Source of the DNA: Bradyrhizobium sp. dw_411
GTDB taxonomy: Bacteria; Pseudomonadota; Alphaproteobacteria; Rhizobiales; Xanthobacteraceae
Assembly (NCBI RefSeq): GCF_018449695.1
Contig: NZ_JAAVUY010000002.1
Span: 186,001-250,000, forward strand
Reading direction: 5' to 3'
DNA length: 64,000 nucleotides
Positions 36,627-46,523 of this stretch are shown here, in pieces. The position numbers and the translations under genes are program-made. The notes beneath the pieces were generated by a model. It was not told where the DNA came from, did no database searches, and saw only the letters and a list, made by a program, of their open reading frames with translations. How positions within the stretch are numbered: position 1 is the first letter of the stretch; each line of letters begins with the position of its first letter.

Positions 36627-36681
36627 AAGGCTTGCTTCGCTTTAAAGGCTTGCTCCGATTTATAAGGCTTGCTCCGATTTA
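36627..36681 (+). repeat. Three tandem 18-nt repeats
   Basis: AAGGCTTGCTCCGATTTA occurs at 36645-36662 and 36664-36681, and with two changes at 36627-36644. They begin just after the exported protein's stop and lie about 95 bases before the acyl-CoA dehydrogenase start. Confidence 0.7.
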
Positions 36682-36774
36682 ACCACTGTCATTATGGAGC
36701 ATAAAAGCCGGTCAAGGCGCTATGCGCTATCTTCTTGGTCGTGCTGAAGGCAAATCCTGGAAGGGAACTGACCG

Positions 36775-37938
36775 ATGAGAGACCAAAGCTTCCTGCAGTG
36801 GCCGTTCCTCGAAGACCGCCATCGATCGATCGCTTCCGGTCTTGAGCTTTGGGCAGAGAACAATCTGGCGGGGGACAATCATCACCTCGACGTCGATAAA
36901 GCCTGCCGCGAGTTGGTCGCGAAACTCGGCGAAGATGGCTGGTTGAAATACACCGCGCCCGGCGAGGACTCAGGGAGTATCGACGTCCGGACGCTCGCCC
37001 TGATACGGGAGACCCTGGCTCGTCATTCGGGTCTGGCGGATTTTGTTTTTGCCATGCAGGGCCTGGGTGCGGGGCCGATCTCGCTATTTGGCGATCGGGA
37101 GCAGAAGGCGCGGTGGCTGCCCCGCACACGTGCGGGGAAGACGATTTCCGCCTTTGCGCTGTCGGAGCCCGGTTCAGGGTCCGATGTGGCCAACATGACG
37201 ACATCGGCGCGCCGGGACGGCAATGGCTACGTCCTCGACGGCGAAAAGACCTGGATCTCGAACGGCGGCATTGCGGATTTGTATGTCGTGTTCGCCCGCA
37301 CCGGCGAGGCGCCGGGCGCGCGCGGTCTTTCGGCTTTCGTCGTCGAGGCTGACAACCCCGGGCTGGCGATCGCCGAGCGCATCGAGGTGATCGCCCCGCA
37401 TCCGCTGGCGCGCCTGACATTCAGCAATTGCCGCGTGTCTGCGGATGCGTTGATCGGCACGTCAGGCCAGGGCTTCAAGATCGCGATGGGCACGCTCGAC
37501 GTGTTTCGCACCTCGGTGGGCGGCGCGGCGCTGGGCTTTGCGCGGCGCGCGCTGGCCGAGACCGTCAGGCGGGTTACGCATCGTCAGTTGTTCGGCGCGC
37601 CGCTGGCTGAACTGCAAATGATCCAGGGGCACATCGCCGACATGGCATTGGAGATCGATGCGGCGGCGCTGCTGATTTACCGTGCCGCCTGGACCAAGGA
37701 CATGGGGGCGCCGCGCGTCACACGCGAAGCCGCGATGGCAAAGCTATACGCAACAGAAGCGGCCCAAAGGGTGATCGATACCGCGGTGCAGATTCACGGC
37801 GGCGACGGTGTGCGCTCCGGCCATCCGGTCGAGACGCTTTACCGGGAAATACGCGCGCTTCGCATCTATGAGGGGGCTTCTGACGTGCAGAAGGTCGTAA
37901 TTGCGAGGTCGCTTCTGGCAGGGGCTGCAGGGCGCTGA
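36775..37938 (+). CDS. Acyl-CoA dehydrogenase
   Basis: A 387-residue FAD enzyme. [15 protein letters not shown] near residue 124 and [17 protein letters not shown] near 150 are the flavin and substrate binding motifs; [21 protein letters not shown] and [20 protein letters not shown] form the C-terminal region with the likely catalytic Glu. It introduces a double bond into an acyl-CoA. No electron-transfer or thiolase gene is near, so the chain type is unknown. Next downstream is the exported amidohydrolase. Confidence 0.92.
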   Translation: MRDQSFLQWPFLEDRHRSIASGLELWAENNLAGDNHHLDVDKACRELVAKLGEDGWLKYTAPGEDSGSIDVRTLALIRETLARHSGLADFVFAMQGLGAGPISLFGDREQKARWLPRTRAGKTISAFALSEPGSGSDVANMTTSARRDGNGYVLDGEKTWISNGGIADLYVVFARTGEAPGARGLSAFVVEADNPGLAIAERIEVIAPHPLARLTFSNCRVSADALIGTSGQGFKIAMGTLDVFRTSVGGAALGFARRALAETVRRVTHRQLFGAPLAELQMIQGHIADMALEIDAAALLIYRAAWTKDMGAPRVTREAAMAKLYATEAAQRVIDTAVQIHGGDGVRSGHPVETLYREIRALRIYEGASDVQKVVIARSLLAGAAGR

Positions 37939-38082
37939 CGAGACACTAACAAGGCACTAAAAAGTGACCATTGAAGTAGCGGGATTGGCGCTTTCCGTGC
38001 ACATTGATACGTTCACGACGGCCATTTGTCGTCTAAAAGGGATTCAATAAAAACCATCTTCGAACCAAACTAGGGGGGCTAA

Positions 38083-39180
38083 ATGACTGGCGTGAGTGCA
38101 CCGTCGAATGCTGTGACGGACAATGTTTCATCTCATTCGGCGCTGTCGCGGCGCCATGTTCTCGCCGGCGCCGCCGCGCTCGGCGCGTCCTGTTTGCTGC
38201 CGAACTGCCGCGTGCATGCGCAGGGCGCCCCCCACAAGGTCATCGATACCCACCACCATTTCTATCCGCCGGCCTACCAGAAGGCCTGGCTCGATTGGGA
38301 AGACGCGCACAAGGTTCCGCATTTCGCCAACCAGGTCGGCTGGTCGCGCGAAAAAGGCGTGGAGGAGCTTGATAAAAACGGGGTCAACAGCGCCGTGCTT
38401 TCGATGGCGTCCACGCCCGGCCTGTGGTTCGACCTCGATGCGTCCAATGCGTCGAAGATGGCGCGAAGCTGCAACGAATACGGCGCGGAGATGGTGCGCG
38501 ACTACAAGGGCCGCTTCGGCCTGTTCGCGACGCTGTCGATGCTCGACACCGATGCGACCCTGAAGGAAATCGAATACGCGTTCGATACCCTCAAGGCCGA
38601 CGGCGTCGGCCTGCAGACCAATTACGGCGACAAGTGGCTCGGCCACGAATCCTACAAGCCGATTTTCGAAGAACTCAACCGGCGCAAGGCCGTGGTCTAT
38701 GTCCACCCGCTGGTGGCCGCCTGCTGCGGGCAGCTCAGTGTCGGTGCTTTCCCGGCAGTGATCGAAGTGCCCCATGACACGACGCGAACGGTCACCAGTC
38801 TGCTTCTGAGCGGCACGTTGGCGCGGCTGCGCGACATCAAGTGGCTGTTCTCGCATGCGGGCGGAACGGTTCCGATGCTCGCCGGCCGGATCGATGCATT
38901 CTATAGCCAGCGGGTAGGAACGGCCGGCAGCTTCGCGCCGGACGGCATCATCACGGAGCTTCGCCGGCTCCATTACGATACGGCGAACGCCACCAGTGCG
39001 CCGACGATGGCGGCGCTGCGCGAACTCGTGCCGGCGACGCAGATTACGTTCGGCTCGGATTATCCTTACTTTCCGGTCAGTCAGATCGAAACGATCAGGA
39101 AGATGGCGTTGCCACCTGGTGACCTCCTGGCGATCGAAAGCGGAAATGCGACGCGGCTGGTTCCGCGGTTGGGCGCATGA
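38083..39180 (+). CDS. Tat-exported amidohydrolase (ACMSD-like)
   Basis: A 365-residue metal hydrolase/decarboxylase of the amidohydrolase-2 family. The twin-arginine signal [15 protein letters not shown] near residue 23 points to export in folded form, which is unusual for this family. Metal ligands follow in [24 protein letters not shown] and GSDYPYFP. Relatives decarboxylate or hydrolyse aromatic-derived acids such as 2-amino-3-carboxymuconate semialdehyde. Substrate unknown. It has a GGGGGG-like ribosome site and lies 145 bases after the acyl-CoA dehydrogenase gene. Confidence 0.85.
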   Translation: MTGVSAPSNAVTDNVSSHSALSRRHVLAGAAALGASCLLPNCRVHAQGAPHKVIDTHHHFYPPAYQKAWLDWEDAHKVPHFANQVGWSREKGVEELDKNGVNSAVLSMASTPGLWFDLDASNASKMARSCNEYGAEMVRDYKGRFGLFATLSMLDTDATLKEIEYAFDTLKADGVGLQTNYGDKWLGHESYKPIFEELNRRKAVVYVHPLVAACCGQLSVGAFPAVIEVPHDTTRTVTSLLLSGTLARLRDIKWLFSHAGGTVPMLAGRIDAFYSQRVGTAGSFAPDGIITELRRLHYDTANATSAPTMAALRELVPATQITFGSDYPYFPVSQIETIRKMALPPGDLLAIESGNATRLVPRLGA

Positions 39181-39350
39181 TTCCAGCGCTGTTGACTTGC
39201 TGACGGCGTCGCCCGACGTCGGATTTTTCACAGGCAGCCAGCTCGCCGACTGGTACACGGCCGCAGCGCCGCCGCCTGTCGCGCGCTGAAGCGGATTGGA
39301 GTCTTGTCCGGGAGGGAAGGCCAGGGCGTTCGGTGGCCTTGGTCTTGGCC

Positions 39351-42032
39351 CTAAGCGGCCTTGCGCGCGCGGTGCGCACATATCAATTGCTTCAGTTCCG
39401 CCGCCGGCTTCGCTGCGCTGAACAGCCAGCCCTGCATCTCGGTGCAGCCGAGCGCGCGAAGCAGCTCTCTCTGCTGCTCCGTTTCGATACCCTCCGCCGT
39501 CGTCGTCATGTCGCGGGCCGCGGCGATATTCACGACGGCCTGAACGATGCACGAGGAGACGCCGGGTTCGGTGATATCGCTGACAAAGCAGCGGTCGATC
39601 TTGATCTTGTCGAACGGAAAGCGTTGCAGGTAGCTCAGCGACGAATAGCCGGTGCCGAAATCATCCAGCGCGATCCGAACCCCGATGGCCCGGAGCTGAT
39701 GCAGGATCGCGAGTGCGGCGTCGTCATCGCGAATCAGGACCGCTTCGGTAATTTCGAGTTCCAGCCTGTTGGCTGCGAGGCCGGATTTCCCGAGCGCTTC
39801 GACGACCCGTAGCGCCAGGCCACTGCTTTTGAATTGAACCGGCGAAACGTTGATCGCCACCTTGAGGCCGTCAGGCCAGGTCGCGGCTTCGGCGCAGGCC
39901 GTGAACAGCACCCATTCGCCGAGCTGGTTGATAAGACCGGTCTCTTCCGCCACTGGAACGAAGTCCACCGGCGAGATCATCCCGAGTTCCGGATGCCGCC
40001 AGCGCAACAGCGCTTCGCAGCCCGTGATCGTGTTGTCCTGGAGGCTGACGATAGGCTGATAATGCAGCTCGAAGCCACCATCGACGATGGCCTGGCGCAT
40101 ATCCAATTCCAGCGCACGGCGCGCTTTCGCGCGGGTGTCCATGTCTGCCTCGAAAAAGCGGTGGGTGCGCCGCCCGGCCGCCTTGGCGCTATACATCGCG
40201 AGGTCGGCGTTCTTCAGGATTTGATCCAGATCGGTGCCGTGCTCGGGAGCCAGCGCGATGCCGATGCTGGCGTCTGCGACCAGCTGATGACCGAGACATT
40301 CATAGGGACGGCGGATCGCTTCGTATATCCGTGTCACCAGCCTGGTGACTTCTTCCGAGCCGCTTATGGCGGGTTGAACGATCGCGAATTCGTCGCCGCC
40401 CAGTCTCGCAACGAAGCCATGGCCCCTTACGCAACTGCTTAATGCTGCGGCCATGGCCTTCAACAATTCATCGCCGACCATGTGGCCGAGCGAATCGTTG
40501 ATGCTCTTGAATTCGTCGACGTCCAGATAGAGCACGGCCAGCTGCTCGCCGGACTTAATCCCGACAAGCTGCCGCTCGAGATGCTCGCGAAACAGCACGC
40601 GGTTTGGCAGATTGGTCAGGGCGTCGTGATGCGCCATATGGGCGATCCGCTGGTCCGACTGTTTGCGCTCCGTGATGTCCTCGTGGGTGCATACCCAGCC
40701 GCCACCCGCCACCGGATTATTCGCGATCTGAATGATCCGGCCTGCGGCGGTCGTTATGATAGTGACGAACAACTTGTCGTGCTGAAGGGCGGCACAATAT
40801 TCGTCGATATCGCCCTCAAAAGATCCCATCTGCTTGCGATGCGTGGCGATGTCGCGAAAGTTCGCGCCTCGCTTCAGCACATCGGGTGACATCCCGTACA
40901 TATCGACATAGCGCTGATTCCAGATCACGAGTCGTGCCGACGAATCGAACAGCAACAGGCCGTGTGTCATGTTGTTGACGGCGATATCGAGCCGCTGTTT
41001 TTCCAGCGCCTGTTTTTGAAGCAGGAATTGATGTTGCCGGGATAGCTGCCGGACGATCAGGCCGAGTATGCCGGCAATCACCAGCATCGACAGTGCCGCT
41101 GCGATGACCAGGAACTGGACTTGTTCATACCAGTCGGAAAGCACCACCGACACGGTCGATGCCGCAATGACCGACAGCGGGAAGTTTGCCAGCGACTGGA
41201 TCGCGGCAATACGGTCCTTGCCGTCGACAGTGCTGGTCAGGCGGATGGTGCCGTGATCCGAATGCGACAGGACCTGCTGGAAGACGGGCGCCTGTTTGAA
41301 ACTGCGTCCGATCATCGCATCGATATGCGGATACCGCGCCAGCAGGGTGCCGTCCCGATGAACGATCGAGATCGCTTCGCCGTCGGCAAGCGAGACGGTG
41401 GCCAGGAAGGCTTCAAGGTTGGCAGGTCCGATTCCGCGCGAAATGACACCGAGGAAGCTGCCATCATTGCTGACGAGGGCGTGGGAGACCACGATGCTCC
41501 ATTGGTGGGATATCCGGCTGTGCAACAGCTCAATCAAGGTCTGGGTCGGCGCGATGCCGGCTTTGAACGCCTTGAAATAATTTCGATCGGAGACGTTGAC
41601 GTTCGCGACCGGCCATACCTCCGATGAGTTGATGAGCTGTCCGTCGGCGTCAAACACGGTGATGCCGGCAAGGTCGGTATAGGCGCTGATTTTCGACATC
41701 AGCATAATGTGGGTGTCCTCGCCCGACATCTGCTGTTTGAAGATTTCGGGAGAATCGAAGCCGGCCTGGATCTGCCGGCTGATCGTCATCTGGACGGCGT
41801 CGAAGTCGCGGAACAGTTGCTCGAAGTGGACAGCGAGCAACTGAGCGGTGTTTTCAAGTTGACGCTCGCTGTTCTTCAGCGCACGCTCGCGGAAACTGCC
41901 GATCATGATCGCAGTGCCGACGGCTATTCCCACCATTAGAAACAATCCCGCGGCGATCAGCCGGTGGATCGGATTTCCTCGGGTATAGTTCTCGGGATCG
42001 ACGGTGGCGTTTCTGTTTATCAAAGCGAGCAT
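39351..42032 (-). CDS. Membrane Cache-PAS-GGDEF-EAL signalling protein
   Basis: An 893-residue c-di-GMP protein. Order: membrane helix near residue 30-50, extracytoplasmic Cache-like domain (about 60-305), second helix near 315-335, PAS domain (about 350-450), GGDEF domain with intact RLGGDEFAIV, and EAL domain with intact CEALLRWRHP and LDDFGTGYSSLSYLQRFP. Both output motifs are complete, so it could make or degrade c-di-GMP. ATG at 42032 is chosen over a TTG at 42080. It is a single gene, read leftward. Confidence 0.93.
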   Translation of the reverse strand: MLALINRNATVDPENYTRGNPIHRLIAAGLFLMVGIAVGTAIMIGSFRERALKNSERQLENTAQLLAVHFEQLFRDFDAVQMTISRQIQAGFDSPEIFKQQMSGEDTHIMLMSKISAYTDLAGITVFDADGQLINSSEVWPVANVNVSDRNYFKAFKAGIAPTQTLIELLHSRISHQWSIVVSHALVSNDGSFLGVISRGIGPANLEAFLATVSLADGEAISIVHRDGTLLARYPHIDAMIGRSFKQAPVFQQVLSHSDHGTIRLTSTVDGKDRIAAIQSLANFPLSVIAASTVSVVLSDWYEQVQFLVIAAALSMLVIAGILGLIVRQLSRQHQFLLQKQALEKQRLDIAVNNMTHGLLLFDSSARLVIWNQRYVDMYGMSPDVLKRGANFRDIATHRKQMGSFEGDIDEYCAALQHDKLFVTIITTAAGRIIQIANNPVAGGGWVCTHEDITERKQSDQRIAHMAHHDALTNLPNRVLFREHLERQLVGIKSGEQLAVLYLDVDEFKSINDSLGHMVGDELLKAMAAALSSCVRGHGFVARLGGDEFAIVQPAISGSEEVTRLVTRIYEAIRRPYECLGHQLVADASIGIALAPEHGTDLDQILKNADLAMYSAKAAGRRTHRFFEADMDTRAKARRALELDMRQAIVDGGFELHYQPIVSLQDNTITGCEALLRWRHPELGMISPVDFVPVAEETGLINQLGEWVLFTACAEAATWPDGLKVAINVSPVQFKSSGLALRVVEALGKSGLAANRLELEITEAVLIRDDDAALAILHQLRAIGVRIALDDFGTGYSSLSYLQRFPFDKIKIDRCFVSDITEPGVSSCIVQAVVNIAAARDMTTTAEGIETEQQRELLRALGCTEMQGWLFSAAKPAAELKQLICAHRARKAA

Positions 42033-42341
42033 GGCAACATTCTGTGCCCTGGTTGTGTTTATAACCTCTAGTTGAAGCAAATGATTGTAAGCGGCGGATT
42101 GCTGACCGCGCTAATTTCGCGGAATGTGAACGACATACTTAACTCGGGCTTAAGGAATGATCGGAGCCGCGTAAAATTACGTGCAACGCATGGTGTTTGC
42201 GCGATCCGGGACGATCATCGGAGGACAATGCAACGGCGGTCAGGTGTTCAGTTTCATGCCGCTGTTCGACTAAGGAAGTATTCAGCAACGGTATCCCGTT
42301 GATCTCGAAGTCTGGCGTCTTAACGCGCCGACGCGCGTTTT
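42033..42341. other. Intergenic region, nothing clear
   Basis: About 310 bases upstream of the GGDEF-EAL gene. A small stem AACGCG/CGCGTT with a T-run (42322-42343) points rightward, but no rightward gene precedes it, so it is not called a terminator. Confidence 0.4.
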
Positions 42342-42584
42342 TTAGTCCGCCCGCAAGTGATGGCGCCGCAATTTTTCGCGTTGAATGCAACGTAGCGCGC
42401 GGTCGGCGATTCGTTTGCTGGACGCGCCGTAATCGACGACATGAACCGTGAACCGGCCACGCTGATCGCCGAGGACGGCAACGCCGGCCACCGTCTCGCA
42501 TCCGGGCCAGAGTCGGAGCTGCTGGAGACAGTCCCGGGTCAGATCGGCCCGGCTGATTTCGACGGTGTGCTTGAGGAATCCCAT
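42342..42584 (-). CDS. Small conserved hypothetical protein
   Basis: An 80-residue protein with LRLWPGCETVAGVAVLGDQR and GRFTVHVVDYGASSKRIADR, then ALRCIQREK, a pattern I associate with a short protein common in Bradyrhizobium and its relatives. No function known. It could be a beta-alpha domain with a conserved Cys. It stands alone. Confidence 0.65.
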   Translation of the reverse strand: MGFLKHTVEISRADLTRDCLQQLRLWPGCETVAGVAVLGDQRGRFTVHVVDYGASSKRIADRALRCIQREKLRRHHLRAD

Positions 42585-42879
42585 GGCGCAAATCCAAACG
42601 CCTTATAGTTGCACTGAGCCCGGCGGCCTGTCCTCATGATAATACTTGTGCGGCAATCGTGTTTCCCGATGGCCGCGCCAAAAGGGCGGCGGCCGGGGCT
42701 GGCCGGCCGATCCAATGGCACGCGGAGTTTGCAATGCGGAATCTACACTGAAATAGCTGTCAAACCCACCCGATACGCGGGTTATAAGCGGCTCTGGCCT
42801 TGATTCGGCTCGGGTCGGAGCGGGAATGCCTGCTCATGAGGCCTTGACGGTCAACGACCTCATCGTATGAAATGACCCC

Positions 42880-43287
42880 ATGATCCTAGGCCGATCGATT
42901 TTGCTGCTACTCGCGATTGCTTCTCCGGCGATGGCGGAGACGATGAATTTTGAAAGCTCGACGGCCATATTGGGCGCAAGCTGCGGCAAGGATATCGACG
43001 CCAATTGTCTGGGCGTTAATCTCGACCCGGTTCGCCTCAAGGAGTGCCTCGCCCGCAATCAGGATGTCGTGTCGCCCCAGTGCAAGGCCGACTATGCCAG
43101 AGCGTTCGATGCGATTCAGAAGCGTGTGGCCGCGCGCGCGGCGGTGGGCAAGGCATGCGAGCGCGACAAGCCAAAGTTTTGTGGCGATCCGGAAAGCAGC
43201 GCAGCCAGTTTTCCCGACTGCCTGTTGAAGACGCGCGGGGTCAGCGCCAAATGTGTCCAGGCGGTTCGCGAAGCGGGGTATCGCTGA
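42880..43287 (+). CDS. Exported cysteine-rich-repeat protein
   Basis: A 135-residue exported protein. Signal peptide SILLLLAIASPAMA is followed by eight Cys in two similar units, each like C-x-x-D-x-x-x-x-C (CGKDIDANCLG and CERDKPKFCGD) with a later LKECL or PDCLL, matching the cysteine-rich (GLG1-type) repeat. Probably a disulfide-bonded periplasmic protein of unknown role. Its stop shares a base with the next start (TGATG), coupling it to an OmpA-like protein. Confidence 0.75.
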   Translation: MILGRSILLLLAIASPAMAETMNFESSTAILGASCGKDIDANCLGVNLDPVRLKECLARNQDVVSPQCKADYARAFDAIQKRVAARAAVGKACERDKPKFCGDPESSAASFPDCLLKTRGVSAKCVQAVREAGYR

Positions 43288-43958
43288 TGCGATCTGACAT
43301 CAATGGCCTGCGCGGTATCGGCCTGCTGGCGGGATCCGCCATGATGTTGGCGGTAGTTGTCATCCCGGCGTATTCGCAGGATGCGATCACGGCCGATAGC
43401 ATGGTCAGTCAGCTCGCCGGTTTGGATTCCAGTCCAGATTTGGATATCGTCGCGATGCGCCAGCGCGCCTTTGAGCGCGTCAAGTCGAAGGCGGACGGTC
43501 CGCCGCTAAGGCGGCCGCTTGTTGCGGCAGAACTGAACAAGCTGCCGCACTTCAATGTTGATGTTAAGTTCAATCCGGACTCTCCGATTATCCGGCCTGA
43601 ATCCTACCAGACGCTCGGGCGTATCGCCGATGCGCTCTATGATCCATCGCTAACGCCGTATGGCTTCCTGATTGTAGGTCATACCGAATCGACGGGCAAA
43701 CGCGACGTCAATCTGACGCTAAGTCAGCGGAGAGCTGACGCGATCCGTGACGTGCTGGTGACGACGTTCAAAATATCGTCAAAGCGCATCCAGGCCATCG
43801 GTCTGGGCGAGGAGCAATTGCTGGACGGCGCGCGTCCGACCGCGCCGGTCAACCAGCAGGTTCAGGTGATGACCGTTCGGAAAGCGGTTTCGAGCGACGT
43901 GGATACCGGTTCGCGTAAAGAAAACGTGTCAAAACAAAAGACCAAATCCCGGTCCTGA
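43287..43958 (+). CDS. OmpA-family peptidoglycan-associated protein
   Basis: A 223-residue protein with a signal or membrane segment near 10-28 (GLLAGSAMMLAVVVIPA) and a C-terminal OmpA domain: VDVKFNPDSPIIRPESYQTL near 100, IVGHTESTGKRDVNLTLSQR and RADAIRDVLV, ending IQAIGLGEEQLL. The domain binds peptidoglycan. A Lys/Ser-rich tail follows. Coupled to the Cys-rich protein upstream. Confidence 0.85.
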   Translation: MRSDINGLRGIGLLAGSAMMLAVVVIPAYSQDAITADSMVSQLAGLDSSPDLDIVAMRQRAFERVKSKADGPPLRRPLVAAELNKLPHFNVDVKFNPDSPIIRPESYQTLGRIADALYDPSLTPYGFLIVGHTESTGKRDVNLTLSQRRADAIRDVLVTTFKISSKRIQAIGLGEEQLLDGARPTAPVNQQVQVMTVRKAVSSDVDTGSRKENVSKQKTKSRS

Positions 43959-44001
43959 TTCAATCGGAACCGGACTCAAGCAGCAGTGAGACGTGCGGGA
44001 T

Positions 44002-44337
44002 TTACGCCCGCGGCCACAATCGTTCGTCCGGCGGGGCGATCTCGGTGACGAGATCCCGGATCAGCGCCTTCTTCGGCAATGGCGCCAGCGCCGTGACGCC
44101 TTCCTTCAGCCGGACCGTGCAGGCGTAATCGACCTTGCCGTCGATCAGCATCATGCATTCCTTGCAGGCGTTGGCATTGATGCAGGAGAACCGAAACGCC
44201 AGCGAGGGATCGGCTACGAGCCGAAGCGCGCGCAGGCCGTCGAGCACGGACTGGCCATGCTCGAATGCGACTTCGAAGCTTTCGAGGCGCGGCGTCTCGC
44301 CGGGCACGCCGCGCTGGATGGCGAGTGTTGCCTTCAT
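44002..44337 (-). CDS. [2Fe-2S] subunit, SdhB/FrdB N-domain-like
   Basis: A 111-residue protein resembling only the N-terminal ferredoxin domain of succinate dehydrogenase/fumarate reductase iron-sulfur subunits. Cluster ligands C52, C58, C61 and C73 (SCINANACKECMML, then YAC) give CX5CX2CX11C, one residue longer in the first gap than E. coli SdhB. The usual C-terminal [4Fe-4S]/[3Fe-4S] domain is absent, roughly half the normal length. It overlaps the flavoprotein stop as ATGA and is its probable electron partner. Confidence 0.8.
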   Translation of the reverse strand: MKATLAIQRGVPGETPRLESFEVAFEHGQSVLDGLRALRLVADPSLAFRFSCINANACKECMMLIDGKVDYACTVRLKEGVTALAPLPKKALIRDLVTEIAPPDERLWPRA

Positions 44338-46061
44338 GCCGCGGCCCTCCCGGTTACTGGTGCACTGCGGCTGAGTTCGATCTTGCCGTTCGACAACGCC
44401 ACAATCTGGTTGACGCCCCAGCTCTCATCGAGGCCGGGATAATCCTCCCGCTGATGGGCGCCGCGGCTCTCGGTGCGGGCGAGCGCCGGCACCGTGACGG
44501 ATTGCGCGACCAACAGCATGTTGCGCAGGTCGAGCCAGTCGACCAGCACGGGATCGAACACCGCCGCGGACGAAACCGGGACTTCGCCGATTTCGGCCTT
44601 CAGCCGTTCGATAGCTTTAATGGCCGAACGCAGCTTCGGTTCGGTGCGGAACGGTCCGACCAGGTCGGCCATCAGCCCCTTCAATTCGGCAACGACCGCT
44701 GCGAGATTGGGGACGTCGCGTTTGTGCGCGCTGCGTAAGAGATCAAGCGTGGGGCCTGCGGCCTGCGGCTGCCACTTTGTTGAGGAGCTTTGCAACGCGC
44801 GCTGCGCCGCGTTGCGGCCGGCATGGGCGCCGAACACAAGGGCTTCGGTGATCGCGTTGCCCGAGAGCCGGTTGGCGCCATTGGCGCCGCCGACGGCCTC
44901 GCCGCTGACGTAGAGACCGGGCACGCGCGTTTGCAGTGTCTCATCGGCCCGCACGCCGCCCATGTGGTAATGAGCGATCGGCGCGACCTCGACCGGATGC
45001 TTGGCCAGATCGATGCCGTTGGCGGCCAGCCGGTCCACCACGGGTCCGAAGGCGCTGCGGATATCGGCCTCTGGCAGATGCTGGAAACTCAGATAGGCGC
45101 CGCCGGCGGGGCTGCCCCGGCCGGCCTCGACTTCCCGTGTGATGGCGTAGGTGGCGAGATCGCGGGTCAGCACGTAGCGCCCGTCGCTGCGGGTGTCTTG
45201 CGTGGCGTAATCCTGTTCGAACTCGCGCATTTCGGCGTTGAGCAGCTTACCGCCCAGCTTGTAGCGGAACGGATCCCACATGATCGGGTCCATTCCGACC
45301 AGCCGTGGCGCGAGATGCCCGATCGGGAAGAACTGCACGAACTCCATGTCGATGAGTTCGGCGCCGGCCCGCAGCGCCAGCGCATAGCCGTCGCCGCCCA
45401 TGTTGGATGACGCGCTGTTGCGGCGGTAAAGCCCGGTCAGTCCGCCGGTCGCGATCACCACGGCCTTGGCCGCCAGCGTCACGGCCTGTCCGGTCGTCAG
45501 ATGCAGCGCGGTCGCGCCGCAGGCTTCGCCGTTGCGAAGCGCGATATCGACGATCATGAGGTCGCCAATGCGGCGGATACCGTTCGCATTGTTCAATTGC
45601 GTACGCAGCGTGCGCGATACCGCGGGGCCGGTGGAGAGGAAATCGACATAGGCGCAGCGCGGCCGGTCATGGCCCGGCGCCTGTGCCTGTTTGATGTGGC
45701 CGTCTTCGCGCGCCCAGCCGACTTTCCAGCCGTCCATCTCGCGCAGCCGCCGGGGTCCGTCCTCGCACAGCAGCGCTGCCATGCGCTCATCGCAAAGCCC
45801 GCGTCCGGCCGCCAGCGTATCGGACAAATGATATTCCCAATGATCCGGCGTCTGTTCGCCGAGCGCCGCCGCGACGGTCATTTGCGCCATGACAGTGGCG
45901 CCGCCGCGCCCGATCAGGCTGCGGTCCGCCAGCACGACCGAGGCACCGGCTTTTGCGGCTTCGAGGGCCGCATACATGCCGGCGCCACCGGCACCGATCA
46001 CGAGGACATCGGTTTCGATATGCGTCGGCGCCATAGCGTCATTGTTTGCAGCAGCCGTCAT
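44334..46061 (-). CDS. Fumarate reductase/succinate dehydrogenase-like flavoprotein
   Basis: A 575-residue FAD protein. N-terminal VLVIGAGGAGMYAALEAAKAG binds FAD; VVIATGGLTGLYRR, VAPIAHYHMGGVRADE (active-site region) and SGEAVGGANGANRLSGNAIT follow the FrdA/SdhA/L-aspartate-oxidase pattern. Together with the following [2Fe-2S] protein it probably reduces or oxidises a C-C bond beside a carboxylate. No membrane anchor or heme subunit is present, so it is unlikely to be respiratory Sdh. It is the third gene of the HpaB1 operon. Confidence 0.88.
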   Translation of the reverse strand: MTAAANNDAMAPTHIETDVLVIGAGGAGMYAALEAAKAGASVVLADRSLIGRGGATVMAQMTVAAALGEQTPDHWEYHLSDTLAAGRGLCDERMAALLCEDGPRRLREMDGWKVGWAREDGHIKQAQAPGHDRPRCAYVDFLSTGPAVSRTLRTQLNNANGIRRIGDLMIVDIALRNGEACGATALHLTTGQAVTLAAKAVVIATGGLTGLYRRNSASSNMGGDGYALALRAGAELIDMEFVQFFPIGHLAPRLVGMDPIMWDPFRYKLGGKLLNAEMREFEQDYATQDTRSDGRYVLTRDLATYAITREVEAGRGSPAGGAYLSFQHLPEADIRSAFGPVVDRLAANGIDLAKHPVEVAPIAHYHMGGVRADETLQTRVPGLYVSGEAVGGANGANRLSGNAITEALVFGAHAGRNAAQRALQSSSTKWQPQAAGPTLDLLRSAHKRDVPNLAAVVAELKGLMADLVGPFRTEPKLRSAIKAIERLKAEIGEVPVSSAAVFDPVLVDWLDLRNMLLVAQSVTVPALARTESRGAHQREDYPGLDESWGVNQIVALSNGKIELSRSAPVTGRAAA

Positions 46062-46125
46062 GATCGTTCCAGTTTCGTGTTGGTTTTGGCGATTGCGTAC
46101 GGCTCATACCGACGAAGAGACCACA

Positions 46126-46506
46126 TCAGGCTGGGTCGAAATAGTGGATCTCCATCAGGAGACAGCCGGTTTCCGATTTGAACGGACCGTGAAACGCGCC
46201 GGGCGGACGGCAGGCATAGGTATTGGGCTTGAAAGCCTCGCCGCCCTTGCCCTCTTTGTCATTGCCGACGGTGAGATCGCCCGAGAACAGGAAAACCTCC
46301 TCCCAATACTCATGGACAAAGGGCGCGGTGGTGTAGACGCCGGGAGCGAAACGAAGCAGCCGGGTCCGGCTGCCGCGCTTGTTCACCTCATCGAGCGCGC
46401 CCGAGAGGATTTTTTGCTGGATACCGGCAGGATAACCCACGGGCGTTTCCCAGCCGCTGGACATGTCGAGCGTGTGGAATTCATCGTGGGCTTTGTTGAC
46501 GGCCAT
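46126..46506 (-). CDS. Cupin-domain protein
   Basis: A 126-residue single-domain cupin. FVHEYWEEVFLFSGDL carries the first-motif H-x(3)-E-E pattern, and RPPGAFHGPF the second-motif His. Such cupins act as dioxygenases, isomerases or sensors. It lies 17 bases downstream of the HpaB1 stop, so it probably acts on the hydroxylated product or a following intermediate. GGAG precedes the ATG. Confidence 0.8.
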   Translation of the reverse strand: MAVNKAHDEFHTLDMSSGWETPVGYPAGIQQKILSGALDEVNKRGSRTRLLRFAPGVYTTAPFVHEYWEEVFLFSGDLTVGNDKEGKGGEAFKPNTYACRPPGAFHGPFKSETGCLLMEIHYFDPA

Positions 46507-46523
46507 TGGTAACTCCGAATTGG

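Noticed and set aside
35302..36681. CRISPR array
   Set aside because: The direct repeats are adjacent, only two or three copies, with no regular spacers and no cas genes.
42322..42343. Stem with T-run as a terminator
   Set aside because: It points rightward, but no rightward gene precedes it.
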